Shown: positions 1-9,387, numbered from the stretch's first letter. The stretch is DNA of 64,000 bases from Porphyrobacter sp. (GCA_016125555.1 WGLN01000005.1:1-64000), one strand, 5' to 3'. The notes: a model not told the origin generated them from the letters alone. A program made the numbers and translations.

Positions 1-15
1 GCCGCCGGGCTGGAT

Positions 16-70
16 AAGCAATGGCCTGCTTCGCTACGCCCTACGGGCTCCGCTACGCAGCCCATTGCTT
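16..70. repeat. Imperfect inverted repeat, REP-like hairpin
   Basis: The arms at 16-29 and 57-70 are complementary at 13 of 14 positions (left arm AAGCAATGGCCTGC) around a 27-nt loop. It lies in the 413-bp gene-free stretch before the sulfotransferase gene. No convincing gene is seen in that stretch. It could be a dispersed extragenic element or a terminator of a gene to the left of the window. Confidence 0.4.
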
Positions 71-413
71 CAACCGCGCTGATGCGCAAAACAACCGCCA
101 GACTCTAATACCAGCTGGAGGCAAGCTGGGGGTCACGTCACCTCGCCCGCACCGCCCTTTGCGGCCCTGCCACCCGCATTCGCCCCGTTTTTCCGCTTCC
201 GCCCCCTGTTCGTAAAGCCCGGTGCTCTGCCTGCAGGCTTCTGATATGTCTCGATAATCGTGGCCGGTGCAAAGTTGACAGGGTGTCACCTTTGTCAACT
301 TCACCTGCGCTCTCTGCCGCCCGCCCGATCGGCGGGGTGGGAAAATCCCGCCGCCCGTGGCACACTCGCCGGCGGGGACGCGCGTCATCGACGCAAAGGG
401 GGGAGAGACGATC

Positions 414-1319
414 ATGCCGGGGCCACTCAATCGCCGTGCGCGCAATCTGGAAGAGATGGGCATCAACATGGGCGCGCTCCATGCCTCTGCGCCGCGCCGC
501 CACTATCGCCCGCTCGACCCGCGCCCCGGTGACGTGTTCATCGCCTCCTGGGCCAAGAGCGGCACCACGCTGATGCAGCAGATGTTCCACCAGCTGCGCA
601 TGGTCGCCGCGACCGGCGGGGGGGACATGGACTTCGACGACATCAGCCGCATGACCCCGTGGGAGGACACCGCGCTGCAGGTCGATTGCGACATGAACCA
701 GCCCCAGCGCGCCGCCCCCCGCGGCTTCAAGACCCACCGCGAATACGAGCGCCTGCCGGCCGGCGCACGCTATGTCGTCACGCTGCGCGATCCCAAGGAG
801 ACCTATGTCTCGATGCACCGCTTCTTGGACGGCTGGCATCTCGAGCGCGGGGCGCTGACGCTCGAGGCGTTCTGGCCGCTGTGGATGAGCGGCGGGCCGG
901 GCGGGTGCGACTACTTCACGCACCTCGTCAGCTGGCACGCCCGGCGGAACGAGGCCGACACGCTGCTCGCCGATTACCGCAAGGTGGCGAAGGACCGCGG
1001 GGCGATGATCGGGCGGCTGGCGGACTTCCTCGGGTTCGAACTCTCCGAGGCACAGGCGGCAATCGTCGAGGCGATGACCGCGCGCGACTTCATGCACGCC
1101 CACAAGGACCGCTTCGACGACGCGATGATCTGCCGCGCGATGGAGGAGCGGATCGGCATTCCCGCGGCGAGCGATTCGACCAAGGTGCAGGCGGTCGGCA
1201 GCGACGCGGCGGCGCTCCCGCCGGAGATCGCCGGGCGGATCGACGCGCTGTGGGCCGAGCGGGCGCTGCCCGCCACCGGTCACGCCGATTACGCGAGCCT
1301 CGCGGCAAGCCTCGGCTAG
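414..1319 (+). CDS. Sulfotransferase domain protein
   Basis: This is a cytosolic-type sulfotransferase of about 301 residues, expected to move a sulfonate group from PAPS to an acceptor that cannot be named from sequence. The 5'-phosphosulfate loop is visible near the N-terminus (SWAKSGTTLMQQM), and the 3'-phosphate-binding segment follows as VVTLRDPKETYVSMHRF. I chose the ATG at 414 because GGGGGGAGA lies just upstream. An in-frame ATG at 357 has no comparable ribosome site. The gene stands alone, with a small minus-strand gene downstream. Confidence 0.8.
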   Translation: MPGPLNRRARNLEEMGINMGALHASAPRRHYRPLDPRPGDVFIASWAKSGTTLMQQMFHQLRMVAATGGGDMDFDDISRMTPWEDTALQVDCDMNQPQRAAPRGFKTHREYERLPAGARYVVTLRDPKETYVSMHRFLDGWHLERGALTLEAFWPLWMSGGPGGCDYFTHLVSWHARRNEADTLLADYRKVAKDRGAMIGRLADFLGFELSEAQAAIVEAMTARDFMHAHKDRFDDAMICRAMEERIGIPAASDSTKVQAVGSDAAALPPEIAGRIDALWAERALPATGHADYASLAASLG

Positions 1320-1346
1320 CGCGGCGCTGCGCGGGACGGGCGCCGG

Positions 1347-1505
1347 CTAGTGCCGAGGGTTGTTGCGCCGGTCCGCGCCGGAACGACGCTCGCCCTCGCG
1401 GCGATCGGGTCCCTCGAAGCTCTGCTGCGATTTGCGGCGGTCGGTCTTGCGGCGGGTCTCGCCCTCGGGACCGGTTTCGGGCGTTCCGGTGGGTTCGTCA
1501 CTCAT
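1347..1505 (-). CDS. Small highly charged protein, 52 aa
   Basis: The minus strand encodes 52 residues starting MSDEPTGTPETGPEGE and ending DRRNNPRH. It is rich in Arg, Glu and Asp, with TDRRKS- and GADRRN-type runs and no hydrophobic core, so it is probably disordered. A near-perfect ribosome site, AGGGAGGTGA, sits a few bases before the ATG. That, more than the codons, makes me accept the gene. Function is unknown. It is convergent with the sulfotransferase gene. Confidence 0.6.
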   Translation of the reverse strand: MSDEPTGTPETGPEGETRRKTDRRKSQQSFEGPDRREGERRSGADRRNNPRH

Positions 1506-1671
1506 GGGTCACCTCCCTGTACCGGGATCTTAGCATCAGGGCGGCGCTTTTCCTAATCGCTGCGCCCTGCGCGCGGCAGGTCCGGCACCAAGCCGCCTTG
1601 CGCTCCGCGCCCAAGCCGCTAGGGCGCGGCAGTGATCCGTCCCCGCACGGGGGCCAAGGGAACCGACGCCT

Positions 1672-2592
1672 GTGACCGACACCAAGCCGAGCGCCGCCGC
1701 CGCAGGGCCGCTCCCCGACCTCGCCAAGGCCGAAGTGCTGATCGAGGCGCTGCCCTATTTCCAGCGCTATGCCGGGCGCACCTTCGTGGTGAAATATGGC
1801 GGCCACGCGATGGGCGACCCCGAGGCCGCGCGCGACTTCGCCGAGGACATCGTGCTGCTGAAGGCGGTCGGCATCAACCCGGTGGTGGTGCATGGCGGCG
1901 GGCCGCAGATCGGCCAGATGCTCAGCCGGCTGGGGGTCGAGAGCACCTTCGTCGACGGGTTGCGCGTCACCGACGAGGCCACCGCCAAGGTCGCCGAGAT
2001 GGTCCTGTCGGGCGCGATCAACAAGGAACTGGTCGGCTGGATCGCCGCGGCCGGGGGCAAGGCGATCGGCATTTCGGGCAAGGATGGCGGGCTGGTGACC
2101 GCGCGCAAGGTCAGCCGCACCAACCGCGATCCCGACAGCCAGATCGAGAGCGTCGTCGATCTCGGCTTCGTCGGCGAGCCGGCGCGGGTCGATACCTCGG
2201 TGATCGACACCGCGGTGGCCGCGGGCATGATCCCGGTGATCGCCCCGATCGCGCCGGGCGAGGACGGGGCGACCTACAACATCAACGCCGACACCATGGC
2301 CGGCGCGATCGCCGCGGCGCTGGGCGCGGCGCGCCTGTTCCTGCTGACCGACGTGGCGGGCGTGCTGGGCGCCGAGGGCGAACTGCTCACCGACCTCACC
2401 CCTGCCGCCATCGCGAAATTGCGCGAGGCCGGGGTAATCCGCGGCGGGATGGTGCCCAAGCTCGAAACCTGCGTCGCCGCGGTGCAATCGGGCTGCGAGG
2501 CGGCGGTGGTGCTCGACGGGCGGGTCGGCCACGCGATGCTGCTCGAATTCTTCACCGCCCGCGGCGCGGGCACGCTGGTGCGGGCCGAATAG
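1672..2592 (+). CDS. argB: Acetylglutamate kinase
   Basis: Phosphorylates N-acetyl-L-glutamate with ATP, the second step of arginine synthesis, in the cytoplasm. The 306-residue amino-acid-kinase fold shows the N-terminal VVKYGGHAM phosphate-binding strand, VHGGGPQIG for substrate binding, and a C-terminal GGMVPKLE segment. Translation starts at a GTG. The length is usual for the family. The gene is followed by yggT after about 107 bp. Confidence 0.95.
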   Translation: MTDTKPSAAAAGPLPDLAKAEVLIEALPYFQRYAGRTFVVKYGGHAMGDPEAARDFAEDIVLLKAVGINPVVVHGGGPQIGQMLSRLGVESTFVDGLRVTDEATAKVAEMVLSGAINKELVGWIAAAGGKAIGISGKDGGLVTARKVSRTNRDPDSQIESVVDLGFVGEPARVDTSVIDTAVAAGMIPVIAPIAPGEDGATYNINADTMAGAIAAALGAARLFLLTDVAGVLGAEGELLTDLTPAAIAKLREAGVIRGGMVPKLETCVAAVQSGCEAAVVLDGRVGHAMLLEFFTARGAGTLVRAE

Positions 2593-2699
2593 GCGCAGAC
2601 AGGTGTGGCGCGAGGCGTGTTAAGCGGCTAATACGCCCTTCAAGGGACCCCATTCGGGCGCGCCGCCCCTGCGCGTCTCCAAAGGAAGCGGACAAGGCA

Positions 2700-2993
2700 A
2701 TGCAAGGACTGGCTGTTCTCGTCGATATCCTGGTGATGATCACCAATGTGCTGGTGATGCTGATCATCGTGCAATTCGTAATCGGGCTGCTGTTCGCCTT
2801 CAATGTCGTCAGCCCCTCGAACGATTTCCTTCGGCAGGTGTATGATTCGATCAACCGGCTGCTGGCGCCGGTGCTGCGGCCGATCCGCAACATCATGCCC
2901 AATACCGGAGCGATCGATTTCTCTCCGCTGGTGCTGATCCTCGGCCTGCAAATCCTGATCCGGGTGCTGATCGGTCTGGCAGGGGGCTATTGA
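2700..2993 (+). CDS. YggT family membrane protein
   Basis: A 97-residue protein with two hydrophobic helices (about residues 3-30 and 73-95) joined by a loop containing [15 protein letters not shown], the PxRxxxP-type signature of the YggT family. These inner-membrane proteins are linked to cell-envelope or division functions, but the exact role is not settled. Its TGA overlaps the folD ATG by one base (TGATG), so the two are probably translationally coupled. Confidence 0.85.
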   Translation: MQGLAVLVDILVMITNVLVMLIIVQFVIGLLFAFNVVSPSNDFLRQVYDSINRLLAPVLRPIRNIMPNTGAIDFSPLVLILGLQILIRVLIGLAGGY

Positions 2994-3901
2994 TGGGCGA
3001 GACGCTGGCGGGCGCCGCGCTGATCGACGGAAAGGCCTTTGCCGAGACCCTGCGCGCGCGGGTCGGCGCGGCGGCGGGGGCCTTCGCGCAGGCCACCGGA
3101 CGCAAGCCGGGTCTCGCGGTGGTGCTGGTCGGCGAGGACCCGGCGAGCCAGGTCTATGTCGGCGCCAAGGGCAAGGCCTGCGCCGCGGCCGGCATGGCGA
3201 GCTTCGAACATCGCCTGCCCGCCGACACCAGCGAGGCGGCGCTGCTGTCGCTGGTCGAGCGGCTCAACCAGGACGAGGCGGTCGACGGCATCCTCGTCCA
3301 GCTCCCCCTGCCCGCGCATCTCGACGAACAGGCGATCATCGCCGCGATCCACCCCGACAAGGACGTCGACGGTTTCCACGTCATCAATGCGGGCCGGCTG
3401 GCGGTGGGACAGGAGGGCTTCGTGCCCTGCACTCCGCTGGGCTGCATCATGCTGCTGAAGGACCGGCTGGGCGACCTCTCGGGACTCGAGGCGGTGGTGA
3501 TCGGGCGCTCGAACATCGTCGGCAAGCCGATGGCGCAGCTTTTGACCGACGCCAACGCCACGGTCACGATCGCGCACAGCCGGACGAAGAACCTCCCCGA
3601 AGTCGTCCGCCGCGCCGACATCGTGGTCGCCGCGGTGGGCCGGCCCGAGATGGTCAAGGCGGACTGGATCAAGCCCGGCGCGACGGTGATCGATGTCGGC
3701 ATCAACCGCCTGCCCCCCGAAGAGGGCAAGCCCAGGGGGCGGCTGGTCGGCGATGTCGCCTTTGCCGAGGTTGCCGGAGTCGCGGGCGCGATCACCCCCG
3801 TGCCGGGCGGGGTCGGGCCGATGACCATCGCGGTGCTGCTCAGGAACACGCTGGTCGCCGCGCACACGCACGCCGGCCTGCCCGCGCCGGAGGGGCTGTG
3901 A
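2993..3901 (+). CDS. folD: Methylenetetrahydrofolate dehydrogenase/cyclohydrolase
   Basis: Bifunctional cytosolic enzyme that interconverts 5,10-methylene-, methenyl- and 10-formyl-tetrahydrofolate using NADP. The 302-residue product has the YVGAKGKAC segment with the catalytic Tyr/Lys, the cofactor-binding stretch [11 protein letters not shown], and the C-terminal signature PGGVGPMT. The ATG at 2993 overlaps the yggT stop. Its own TGA overlaps the GTG of the lipoprotein gene, so the three form one transcription unit. Confidence 0.95.
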   Translation: MGETLAGAALIDGKAFAETLRARVGAAAGAFAQATGRKPGLAVVLVGEDPASQVYVGAKGKACAAAGMASFEHRLPADTSEAALLSLVERLNQDEAVDGILVQLPLPAHLDEQAIIAAIHPDKDVDGFHVINAGRLAVGQEGFVPCTPLGCIMLLKDRLGDLSGLEAVVIGRSNIVGKPMAQLLTDANATVTIAHSRTKNLPEVVRRADIVVAAVGRPEMVKADWIKPGATVIDVGINRLPPEEGKPRGRLVGDVAFAEVAGVAGAITPVPGGVGPMTIAVLLRNTLVAAHTHAGLPAPEGL

Positions 3902-4665
3902 GACGCGCCGCGGCGCTGCTCGCCGCGGGCGCGCTGGCGGCCATGCTGGCTGCATGCGGGGCGCCGCGCCCCAAGGGGCCGCCGACCGCGGTGATCAACC
4001 GCGCGCTCGCCCGCGCGCCGGGCGCCGCCCAGCCGAGCACCATCGTCGCCGCCGAACTCGCCTTCGCCCGCGCCGCGCGCGAGGAGGGCCAGTGGACCGC
4101 CTTCCGGCGCTTCGCCGCTCCCGGCGCGGTGCTGCACCTGCCCGCCGGGCCGGTGCCGCTCGACACCGCGCTGGCGGGCCGCGCCGATCCGCCCGCCGCC
4201 GTGCAGTGGGAACCGCGCAGCGTGGCGATCAGCTGCGACGGCGCGCTGGCGGTGAGCCAAGGCCGCTACCGCGATCCGGACGGCACGGTCGGCAATTTCG
4301 TCACCGTGTGGGAGCGCCAGTCGGACGGGGACTACCGCTTCGTCTACGATGCCGGCGGGCCGGACGTGCCGCAGCCGCCGCCCAAGAAGCCGGTCGAGGA
4401 CGGGGACATCGTCGTCACCTCGCTCGACGCGGTGCTCGGCCTTGTCGCCTCCTGCCCGCGCGGGGGTGCCGAAGTGCCGCCGCCGCCCGCGATCCCGGTG
4501 GGCGAGGAGGGCAAGGCCGATGCCCACCTGTCGCGCGACGGCACGCTGCGCTGGCGCTGGGACCAGCGCGATGACGGCACGCGGACGGTGACGGTCGACT
4601 ATTTCAGCGAGGGCCGCTGGCTTCCCGCCTTCACCCAGAGCCTGCCTCCGGCGGGCGGGCAATAG
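3898..4665 (+). CDS. Putative lipoprotein, unknown function
   Basis: A 255-residue protein with a signal peptide and a clear lipobox ([10 protein letters not shown]), so it is probably lipid-anchored in the envelope. The GTG start overlaps the folD stop (GTGA). The mature part is Ala/Pro/Arg-rich with no motif I recognise. It resembles the uncharacterised lipoproteins often encoded beside folD in this order. It is followed 12 bp later by marC. Confidence 0.7.
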   Translation: MRRAAALLAAGALAAMLAACGAPRPKGPPTAVINRALARAPGAAQPSTIVAAELAFARAAREEGQWTAFRRFAAPGAVLHLPAGPVPLDTALAGRADPPAAVQWEPRSVAISCDGALAVSQGRYRDPDGTVGNFVTVWERQSDGDYRFVYDAGGPDVPQPPPKKPVEDGDIVVTSLDAVLGLVASCPRGGAEVPPPPAIPVGEEGKADAHLSRDGTLRWRWDQRDDGTRTVTVDYFSEGRWLPAFTQSLPPAGGQ

Positions 4666-4677
4666 CGGGCGCAGGCG

Positions 4678-5307
4678 ATGATCCTCACCGAACTGTTCGT
4701 TTCCGCCTTCATCACCCTGTTCGTGGTGATCGACCCGCCGGGCTGCGCGCCGATCTATGCCGGGCTGACCAAGGGCGCGAGCCACGCGCAGGCGCGCAGC
4801 ATGGCGCTGCGCGCGACGGTCATCGCCGCGGCGCTCCTGCTGGTCTTCGCGCTGTTCGGCCAGCAGCTGCTTTCCGCGCTGCACATCGACCTCGATTCCT
4901 TCCGCATCGCAGGCGGGCTGATGCTGTTCTTCATTGCCTTCGACATGGTGTTCGAGAAGCGCACCCAGCGACGCGAGGAACGCGCCGAGAAGATCGCCGC
5001 CACCCCCGAGATCGAGGATGTCTCGGTCTTCCCCATGGCGATGCCGATGCTTGCCGGGCCGGGCGCGATCGCGGCGATCATGCTGCTGATGAACGAGGCC
5101 GACGGCTGGGGCGAGATGGCCGAGGTGCTCGCCGCGCTCGCCGCGGTGCTGATCATCACCGCCGCCGCGCTGGTCGCGGCGGGTCCGCTGATCCGGCTGC
5201 TCGGCGACAAGGTCGAGGCGGTCATCACCCGCCTGCTCGGGGTGCTGCTTGCCGCACTCGCGGCGCAATACGTGATCGACGGGCTGAAGGGCAGCTTCGC
5301 GCTCTGA
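4678..5307 (+). CDS. MarC family integral membrane protein
   Basis: A 209-residue protein with about six hydrophobic helices. It starts MILTELFVSAFITLFVVIDP and carries the family's DPPG and AGPGAI segments. MarC/YchE-family proteins sit in the inner membrane. The name reflects an old link to multiple antibiotic resistance that was not confirmed, and the substrate is unknown. It follows the lipoprotein gene closely and is convergent with the lonN-like gene. Confidence 0.85.
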   Translation: MILTELFVSAFITLFVVIDPPGCAPIYAGLTKGASHAQARSMALRATVIAAALLLVFALFGQQLLSALHIDLDSFRIAGGLMLFFIAFDMVFEKRTQRREERAEKIAATPEIEDVSVFPMAMPMLAGPGAIAAIMLLMNEADGWGEMAEVLAALAAVLIITAAALVAAGPLIRLLGDKVEAVITRLLGVLLAALAAQYVIDGLKGSFAL

Positions 5308-5322
5308 GCGCGGCCCCGTGCG

Positions 5323-5934
5323 CTATTGCAGCGTGACGATTTCCTCGCCGCCGTCGTGGCGGCCGTAGAACTGCATCAGCTGGACCAGCAATTCGCAGCG
5401 GTCGGTGAGCGTTTCGGCTTCCAGCAGCGCCTGCTTGCTGGCCGGGTCGAAGGGGGCGATCTGCGAGACCCCGTTGATCAGTGTCCGGTCGTCGAGCCGT
5501 TCGACCGAATCCCAGTCGACGCTGTAGCCCTGGTTCTCGGCGAAGCGGCGCGCCTCGCGCTCGAACCCGCCGCGCTGGGCGTGGGTGAGGACCTCGTCCT
5601 CGTCCTCGTCCCAGATTTCCGCCTCGATCTGGCGGAAGGCGGTGGTGACGTCGAGTTCGCGGACCATCCGGAACCGCACCACGCCTTCGAGAATGAGGTT
5701 GTAGCGCCCGTCGTCCATCGCCTGGATCTCGCCAATCCGCCCCACGCAGCCGACCTTGTAGAGCGGCGCGCCCTCGGCCGAGCGCTGCGGCTGGATCATC
5801 GCGATCTGGCGGTCGCGGATCAGCGCATCGCCGACCAGCGCGCGGTAGCGCGGCTCGAAGATGTGGAGCGGCAGCTGCAGCCCCGGGAACAGCACCGCGC
5901 CGGTCAGCGGAAAGATCGAGAGGCGCCGGGTCAT
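5323..5934 (-). CDS. LON peptidase N-terminal domain protein
   Basis: A 203-residue stand-alone copy of the Lon substrate-binding (LAN) domain, with no ATPase or protease part. The diagnostic start is visible: FPLTGAVLFPGLQLPLHIFEPRYR. Such proteins may recognise unfolded substrates, but their role is not established. It lies 5 bp downstream of the ybbN-like gene, so the two are probably cotranscribed and both relate to protein quality control. Confidence 0.85.
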   Translation of the reverse strand: MTRRLSIFPLTGAVLFPGLQLPLHIFEPRYRALVGDALIRDRQIAMIQPQRSAEGAPLYKVGCVGRIGEIQAMDDGRYNLILEGVVRFRMVRELDVTTAFRQIEAEIWDEDEDEVLTHAQRGGFEREARRFAENQGYSVDWDSVERLDDRTLINGVSQIAPFDPASKQALLEAETLTDRCELLVQLMQFYGRHDGGEEIVTLQ

Positions 5935-5939
5935 CGTCT

Positions 5940-6881
5940 TCAGCCGAACAGGATCTTCGACAGGCGGCGGCGGGTGGCGACCACCCATTCGTCCTCGAGC
6001 CCGATCGCCTCGAAGATCTTGAGCAGCCGGGCGCGCGCCGCGCCCCCGTTCCACTCGCGGTCGGCCTCGACCATTGCCAGCAGGGTGTCGGCGGCCTCGT
6101 CGCGCCGGCCTGCGGCGAAGGCCGCTTCGGCATAGGCGTATTGCGCTTCCATGTCCGCGCGATCGGCCTCGGCGGCGGCGCGCAAGCTGGCCAGTTCGCC
6201 CTCGTCGACCTGGGTTCCCGCGAGCTCGATCGCGCTGCGCGCCGCGGCGACGGCCGGATCGGCGGCGAGGCGCGGGTCGGTGTCGATCGCCTGCATGACC
6301 TGCGATGCCTGATCGACCTCGCCAATCTGCACCAGCGCGCGCACCAGCCCGGCATGGGCGGGCGCGTTGTCGGGCGCGAACTCGGTGATCTGCGAGAAGA
6401 TGCCCGCGGCGCGCTGCGGATCGCCGCCCGCGAGCGCCTCCTCGCCCATCTTCACATATTGCGCGAGCTGTTCGGGCGTCGGCCCCTGCGGTGCGGCGGC
6501 ACCATCGCCCGCACCGCCCTGCACCGGCAGTTGCTGGAGCAGCTGGTCGAGCACCTGCTTCAGCTGCGATTCGCTGCGGGCATTGGTGAGGTCCGCCACG
6601 GGCTGGCCCTGGAACATCGCGTAGACCGTGGGGATCGAGCGCACCTGGAACTGCGCGGCGATGAACTGTTCCTCGTCGACATTGATCTTGGCGAGCACCA
6701 CGCCCCTGTCGGCATATTCGCCCGCGACCTTCTCGAGCACCGGGGCGAGCGCCTTGCACGGCCCGCACCATTCGGCCCAGAAGTCGAGGATCACGAGCTT
6801 GGTCTGCGAAGGGTCCACCACGTCCTTGCGGAAGCGCTCGACCGCCTTCTGTTCGTCGATGCTCAATCCCATGCTCGCCAA
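5940..6881 (-). CDS. Thioredoxin-TPR co-chaperone, YbbN/CnoX-like
   Basis: A 313-residue fusion of an N-terminal thioredoxin domain with the WCGPC active site and a C-terminal tetratricopeptide region. It matches the YbbN/CnoX family, which protects oxidised proteins and hands them to folding chaperones. The TTG at 6881 has AGGAG seven bases upstream. The first ATG, at 6872, has that site 16 bases away. TTG is therefore the better start, though the ATG cannot be excluded. Confidence 0.8.
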   Translation of the reverse strand: MASMGLSIDEQKAVERFRKDVVDPSQTKLVILDFWAEWCGPCKALAPVLEKVAGEYADRGVVLAKINVDEEQFIAAQFQVRSIPTVYAMFQGQPVADLTNARSESQLKQVLDQLLQQLPVQGGAGDGAAAPQGPTPEQLAQYVKMGEEALAGGDPQRAAGIFSQITEFAPDNAPAHAGLVRALVQIGEVDQASQVMQAIDTDPRLAADPAVAAARSAIELAGTQVDEGELASLRAAAEADRADMEAQYAYAEAAFAAGRRDEAADTLLAMVEADREWNGGAARARLLKIFEAIGLEDEWVVATRRRLSKILFG

Positions 6882-7102
6882 GGTGATGCTCCTGTCTCGT
6901 GTCTGTCGGCTCGCGCCCTTGCGCCCCAATGTGGGGCATCTTGCGCGGATGTGAAGCGCCCGTCTGTGCTGGCCGCTGCCGCCCCGGCAATCAAGCCCTG
7001 CGGACCGCCAATTTTACGCTTGCAGCAAGCGGGGGGCGCTGCTAATCGCGCCGCCTCTCCGGCAGCAACACCGCCTTGCGCGGTTGCTGCCAGCGCCAGT
7101 GA

Positions 7103-7177
7103 GCGGGCGTAGCTCAGGGGTAGAGCACAACCTTGCCAAGGTTGGGGTCGAGGGTTCGAATCCCTTCGCCCGCTCCA
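7103..7177 (+). tRNA. tRNA-Gly (anticodon GCC)
   Basis: The acceptor stem pairs GCGGGCG (7103-7109) with CGCCCGC (7167-7173). The anticodon loop reads TTGCCAA, and the T-arm is GAGGGTTCGAATCCCTT. The CCA end is encoded (7175-7177). It is the insertion target of the adjacent island: the half from the anticodon stem to the 3' end is duplicated at 17903-17950, and the island rebuilds a full tRNA at this end. Confidence 0.97.
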
Positions 7178-7178
7178 G
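7131..7178 (+). repeat. attL core (48-bp direct repeat, inside tRNA-Gly)
   Basis: Identical to 17903-17950, running from the anticodon stem (CCTTGCCAAGG) through the CCA and one further G. Beyond the core the two copies differ at the next base on each side. Tyrosine integrases typically use this tRNA segment. Confidence 0.93.
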
Positions 7179-7224
7179 TTTTTCCAACATTTCCGCGACT
7201 TCTCGCCTTCGGGCGCCGGGCCAT

Positions 7225-7243
7225 AGGTAACCGGCAAGGTAAC
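7225..7243 (+). repeat. Island repeat copy 1, AGGTAACCGGCAAGGTAAC
   Basis: Two GGTAAC half-sites 12 bp apart, 47 bp inside attL. A further inverted GGTTACC follows near 7260. Related copies lie at 11435, 12362 and 17757. The position suits an integrase arm site or a regulator site. Confidence 0.6.
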
Positions 7244-7288
7244 GCGATACCCCGTTTCGGGTTACCGCGCTCCCGGAGCCGGGCGGCC

Positions 7289-8305
7289 CTATTCGGCCGC
7301 CTCTTGCTCGAAGCCGAAGGCGGTCTGCGAGCTGTACCCAGTCAGGTCCACGCTCTCCCCGGCCAACACCCGGTCATATGCCTCTTGCAGCGTCTCCGGC
7401 CGCTCGGTCTTGGGGATGAATCGGAATGCGCTGGCTGCGAGGTAGTCGAGGCGCTCCTCGAAGGCGATCCACGTCCGGCCCTCGGCCTCGGCAACCTGCC
7501 CGGCCGTGTTCGACCCCGCGAAGATGTCGAGGACGGTATCGCCCGGGTCAGTCAGGAAGCGGATGAAGAACTCGGGCAGCTTCGCCGGGAAGCGGGCCGG
7601 GTGGCGAGCAGCGCCCACGAGCTTACAGCCCGCGACATAGGCGCCATTTGATTCGGTATTGGGTATCTGGAGGAGGTTCGACGGGATGGCCCCGCCGTTG
7701 TCCTTTGCGAAGCCCGTCCCAATGTCGTGGCCGGACGGCCGAACCATCGGCTTGTAGAACTTGTCAGGGTCCTCGATCAGCTTCTTCATGCGGTCAGAGT
7801 ACGGGGCCAGCACCTTCGACACGTCCGCCTTCGGCCACTCTGTCTTCGAGAACCACCAAAGGTTGTTCACTGAGTCCTTGGCCCGGAGCTTGCGCTTGTT
7901 CACCCACTCGATGGGCGAGGGCAGCTTCGAGGGATTGTACCAGTAGAAGTCCTCAGCGAGGAAGAAGCCGATCTCGTCACAGAAGCGGATGGGCAGGCGG
8001 AGGTGGTACAGGCTGCGCGCCGGGACGCCCTTCTGGTAGGCCCCGCCCACGTCCATCACGAAGCTGCCAGTCGGCTTGAGCTTGGCGTGGACCAGCCGGG
8101 CGAAGTCCATCAGCCAGTCGAGGTACTCGGCTTGGTCCTTGTTGCCGTAGGCCTTCTGGCGTTGCAGCGCGAAGGGCGGTGACGTGATAACGAGGTCGAG
8201 GCTCTCGTCCGGCAAGTGCTTGAGGAGCTCCCGGGAATCACCGGCATAGGCGGCCCCGTTCAGGGTGGTGTAGGCGGGGGCGACGGGGCCAAGCATCTGA
8301 GACAA
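7289..8305 (-). CDS. DNA methyltransferase, PvuII-like (M subunit)
   Basis: A 338-residue amino-methyltransferase of the permuted (beta) type. The catalytic motif TSPPF lies near residue 42, and the AdoMet-binding motif [10 protein letters not shown] lies in the C-terminal third. SPPF-type motifs are typical of N4-cytosine enzymes. Its divergent placement from a C regulator and a PvuII-like nuclease suggests it methylates CAGCTG and protects the host. A TTG start at 8305 has GAGGAAG well placed upstream. The ATG at 8296 is the alternative. Confidence 0.85.
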   Translation of the reverse strand: MSQMLGPVAPAYTTLNGAAYAGDSRELLKHLPDESLDLVITSPPFALQRQKAYGNKDQAEYLDWLMDFARLVHAKLKPTGSFVMDVGGAYQKGVPARSLYHLRLPIRFCDEIGFFLAEDFYWYNPSKLPSPIEWVNKRKLRAKDSVNNLWWFSKTEWPKADVSKVLAPYSDRMKKLIEDPDKFYKPMVRPSGHDIGTGFAKDNGGAIPSNLLQIPNTESNGAYVAGCKLVGAARHPARFPAKLPEFFIRFLTDPGDTVLDIFAGSNTAGQVAEAEGRTWIAFEERLDYLAASAFRFIPKTERPETLQEAYDRVLAGESVDLTGYSSQTAFGFEQEAAE

Positions 8306-8340
8306 CGAACTTCCTCAATCAATCACACTCATCGTGTGTA

Positions 8341-8361
8341 GACTCATAGTGGTCACTGGTC
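8341..8361. promoter_or_regulatory. Candidate C-box operator between M and C genes
   Basis: The 67-bp divergent gap holds ACTCATAGT followed by GTCACTGGTC, that is, ACT-N3-AGT and GTCACT half-sites. C proteins of restriction systems bind such paired sites to activate C and R transcription and later repress it. The site ends 11 bp before the C gene. Assignment rests on motif form and context only. Confidence 0.55.
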
Positions 8362-8372
8362 AATCTGCCGCC

Positions 8373-8600
8373 GTGACCGATATCAACACCCTAAGCGCCC
8401 GGGAGGCGCTGGCAACCAATTTGCGGCGGCTCCGCTCGGAGCGGGGATTGAGCCAAGAGGCGCTTGCCGATCTCGCTGGCGTCCATCGTAATTATCTGGG
8501 CGGCATCGAGCGGCGGGAACGCAATGTGGGCCTCGACAACCTCGAGCGCCTCGCCCGGGCCTTGGGCGTGTCGGTCTCCGAATTGGTGGCGACGGCATGA
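8373..8600 (+). CDS. Restriction-system controller protein (C protein)
   Basis: A 75-residue helix-turn-helix protein of the XRE type ([21 protein letters not shown] is the HTH region). Size, fold and position match C.PvuII-type regulators, which time nuclease synthesis after the methylase. I chose the GTG at 8373. An upstream in-frame GTG at 8334 would run through the C-box. Its stop overlaps the nuclease start (ATGA), as expected for coupled C and R genes. Confidence 0.85.
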   Translation: MTDINTLSAREALATNLRRLRSERGLSQEALADLAGVHRNYLGGIERRERNVGLDNLERLARALGVSVSELVATA

Positions 8601-9202
8601 TGGACCGGCACCCCGATTGGGAACGGCTCGAAGCCCTGATGCCCGCCGTCCGGGAGTTTCAGGCGCTCGCCCAAGAGCATGGCATTGACGACATCTTCCA
8701 AGACAACGGCGGGAAGATTTTGCAGATGCTGCTGGCGCTCAACCTGCAAGGCATCCCCGGCCGCGAAGGAAACGACGCTGTCGATGTCGATGGCCGGGAG
8801 TTTGAGCTCAAGAGCGTCAACATCTGGCTGACGGCCAGCTTCTCGACCAACCACCACATTAACGTCCCGATCATCAACAAATACCGGAAGGTCTGCTGGG
8901 TGTTCGCGGTGTACGAGGGCATCGAAATGCGCCGGGCGTACTTCATGCCGCCGGGCTCGCTCGAGGTCTATTTCCAGAAGTGGGAAGACAAGTGGACCGA
9001 TGAGCAGAAGGACATCAACAACCCAAAGATACCCCTGAACTTCGTCATGGAGCACGGGGAGCTGGTCTACACTGACCAGAAGAAGCTCGACCTCGACAAG
9101 GCGAAGGCAATCCGAGCCAAACGCACCAAGGAGTCCAAGGAGCGCAAGGAAGCCAAGAAGAAGGCTCAGGAGGAGCTGAAGCTCTCGCTGGACGAGGGCT
9201 GA
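8597..9202 (+). CDS. Type II restriction endonuclease, PvuII-like
   Basis: The first 160 or so residues match what I know of R.PvuII along their length: [34 protein letters not shown] and KDINNPKIP. The catalytic set is intact as Asp60, Glu70 and Lys72, equivalent to PvuII Asp58, Glu68 and Lys70. The expected target is CAGCTG. At 201 residues it exceeds R.PvuII (157) by a Lys/Glu-rich tail after about residue 160, probably a helix or coiled coil. It overlaps the C gene by four bases. Confidence 0.92.
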   Translation: MMDRHPDWERLEALMPAVREFQALAQEHGIDDIFQDNGGKILQMLLALNLQGIPGREGNDAVDVDGREFELKSVNIWLTASFSTNHHINVPIINKYRKVCWVFAVYEGIEMRRAYFMPPGSLEVYFQKWEDKWTDEQKDINNPKIPLNFVMEHGELVYTDQKKLDLDKAKAIRAKRTKESKERKEAKKKAQEELKLSLDEG

Positions 9203-9208
9203 CAGCGA

Positions 9209-9385
9209 TTACACCGCGTAGGGGCTCGTCTCCCCCGCCTTGTTGGCGCAGGGCAGGCAGAGCCGATGGTGGGCGCCTTCGCTCTCGAAGGGCTTGCGGC
9301 AGCGCAGGCAAGGGCGCGTGGTGGTGTCCGGGCGCGACCCATGAATGTCGCGCCGGAGCCGGTACGTCTCGCCCGCGTTCGCCAC
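9209..9385 (-). CDS. Small zinc-finger protein
   Basis: A 58-residue protein with two CxxC pairs (PCLRCRKPF and LCLPCANK) about 16 residues apart, a likely zinc-binding ribbon. Similar small proteins are common in prophages. Function is unknown. I take the GTG at 9385, three bases past the stop of the upstream gene. It is the last gene of the leftward operon and is convergent with the nuclease gene. Confidence 0.55.
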   Translation of the reverse strand: MANAGETYRLRRDIHGSRPDTTTRPCLRCRKPFESEGAHHRLCLPCANKAGETSPYAV

Positions 9386-9387
9386 CG

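Noticed and set aside
3154-5268. 704-codon open frame on the minus strand
   Set aside because: Covers folD, the lipoprotein gene and marC in antisense. Those three have clear family features.
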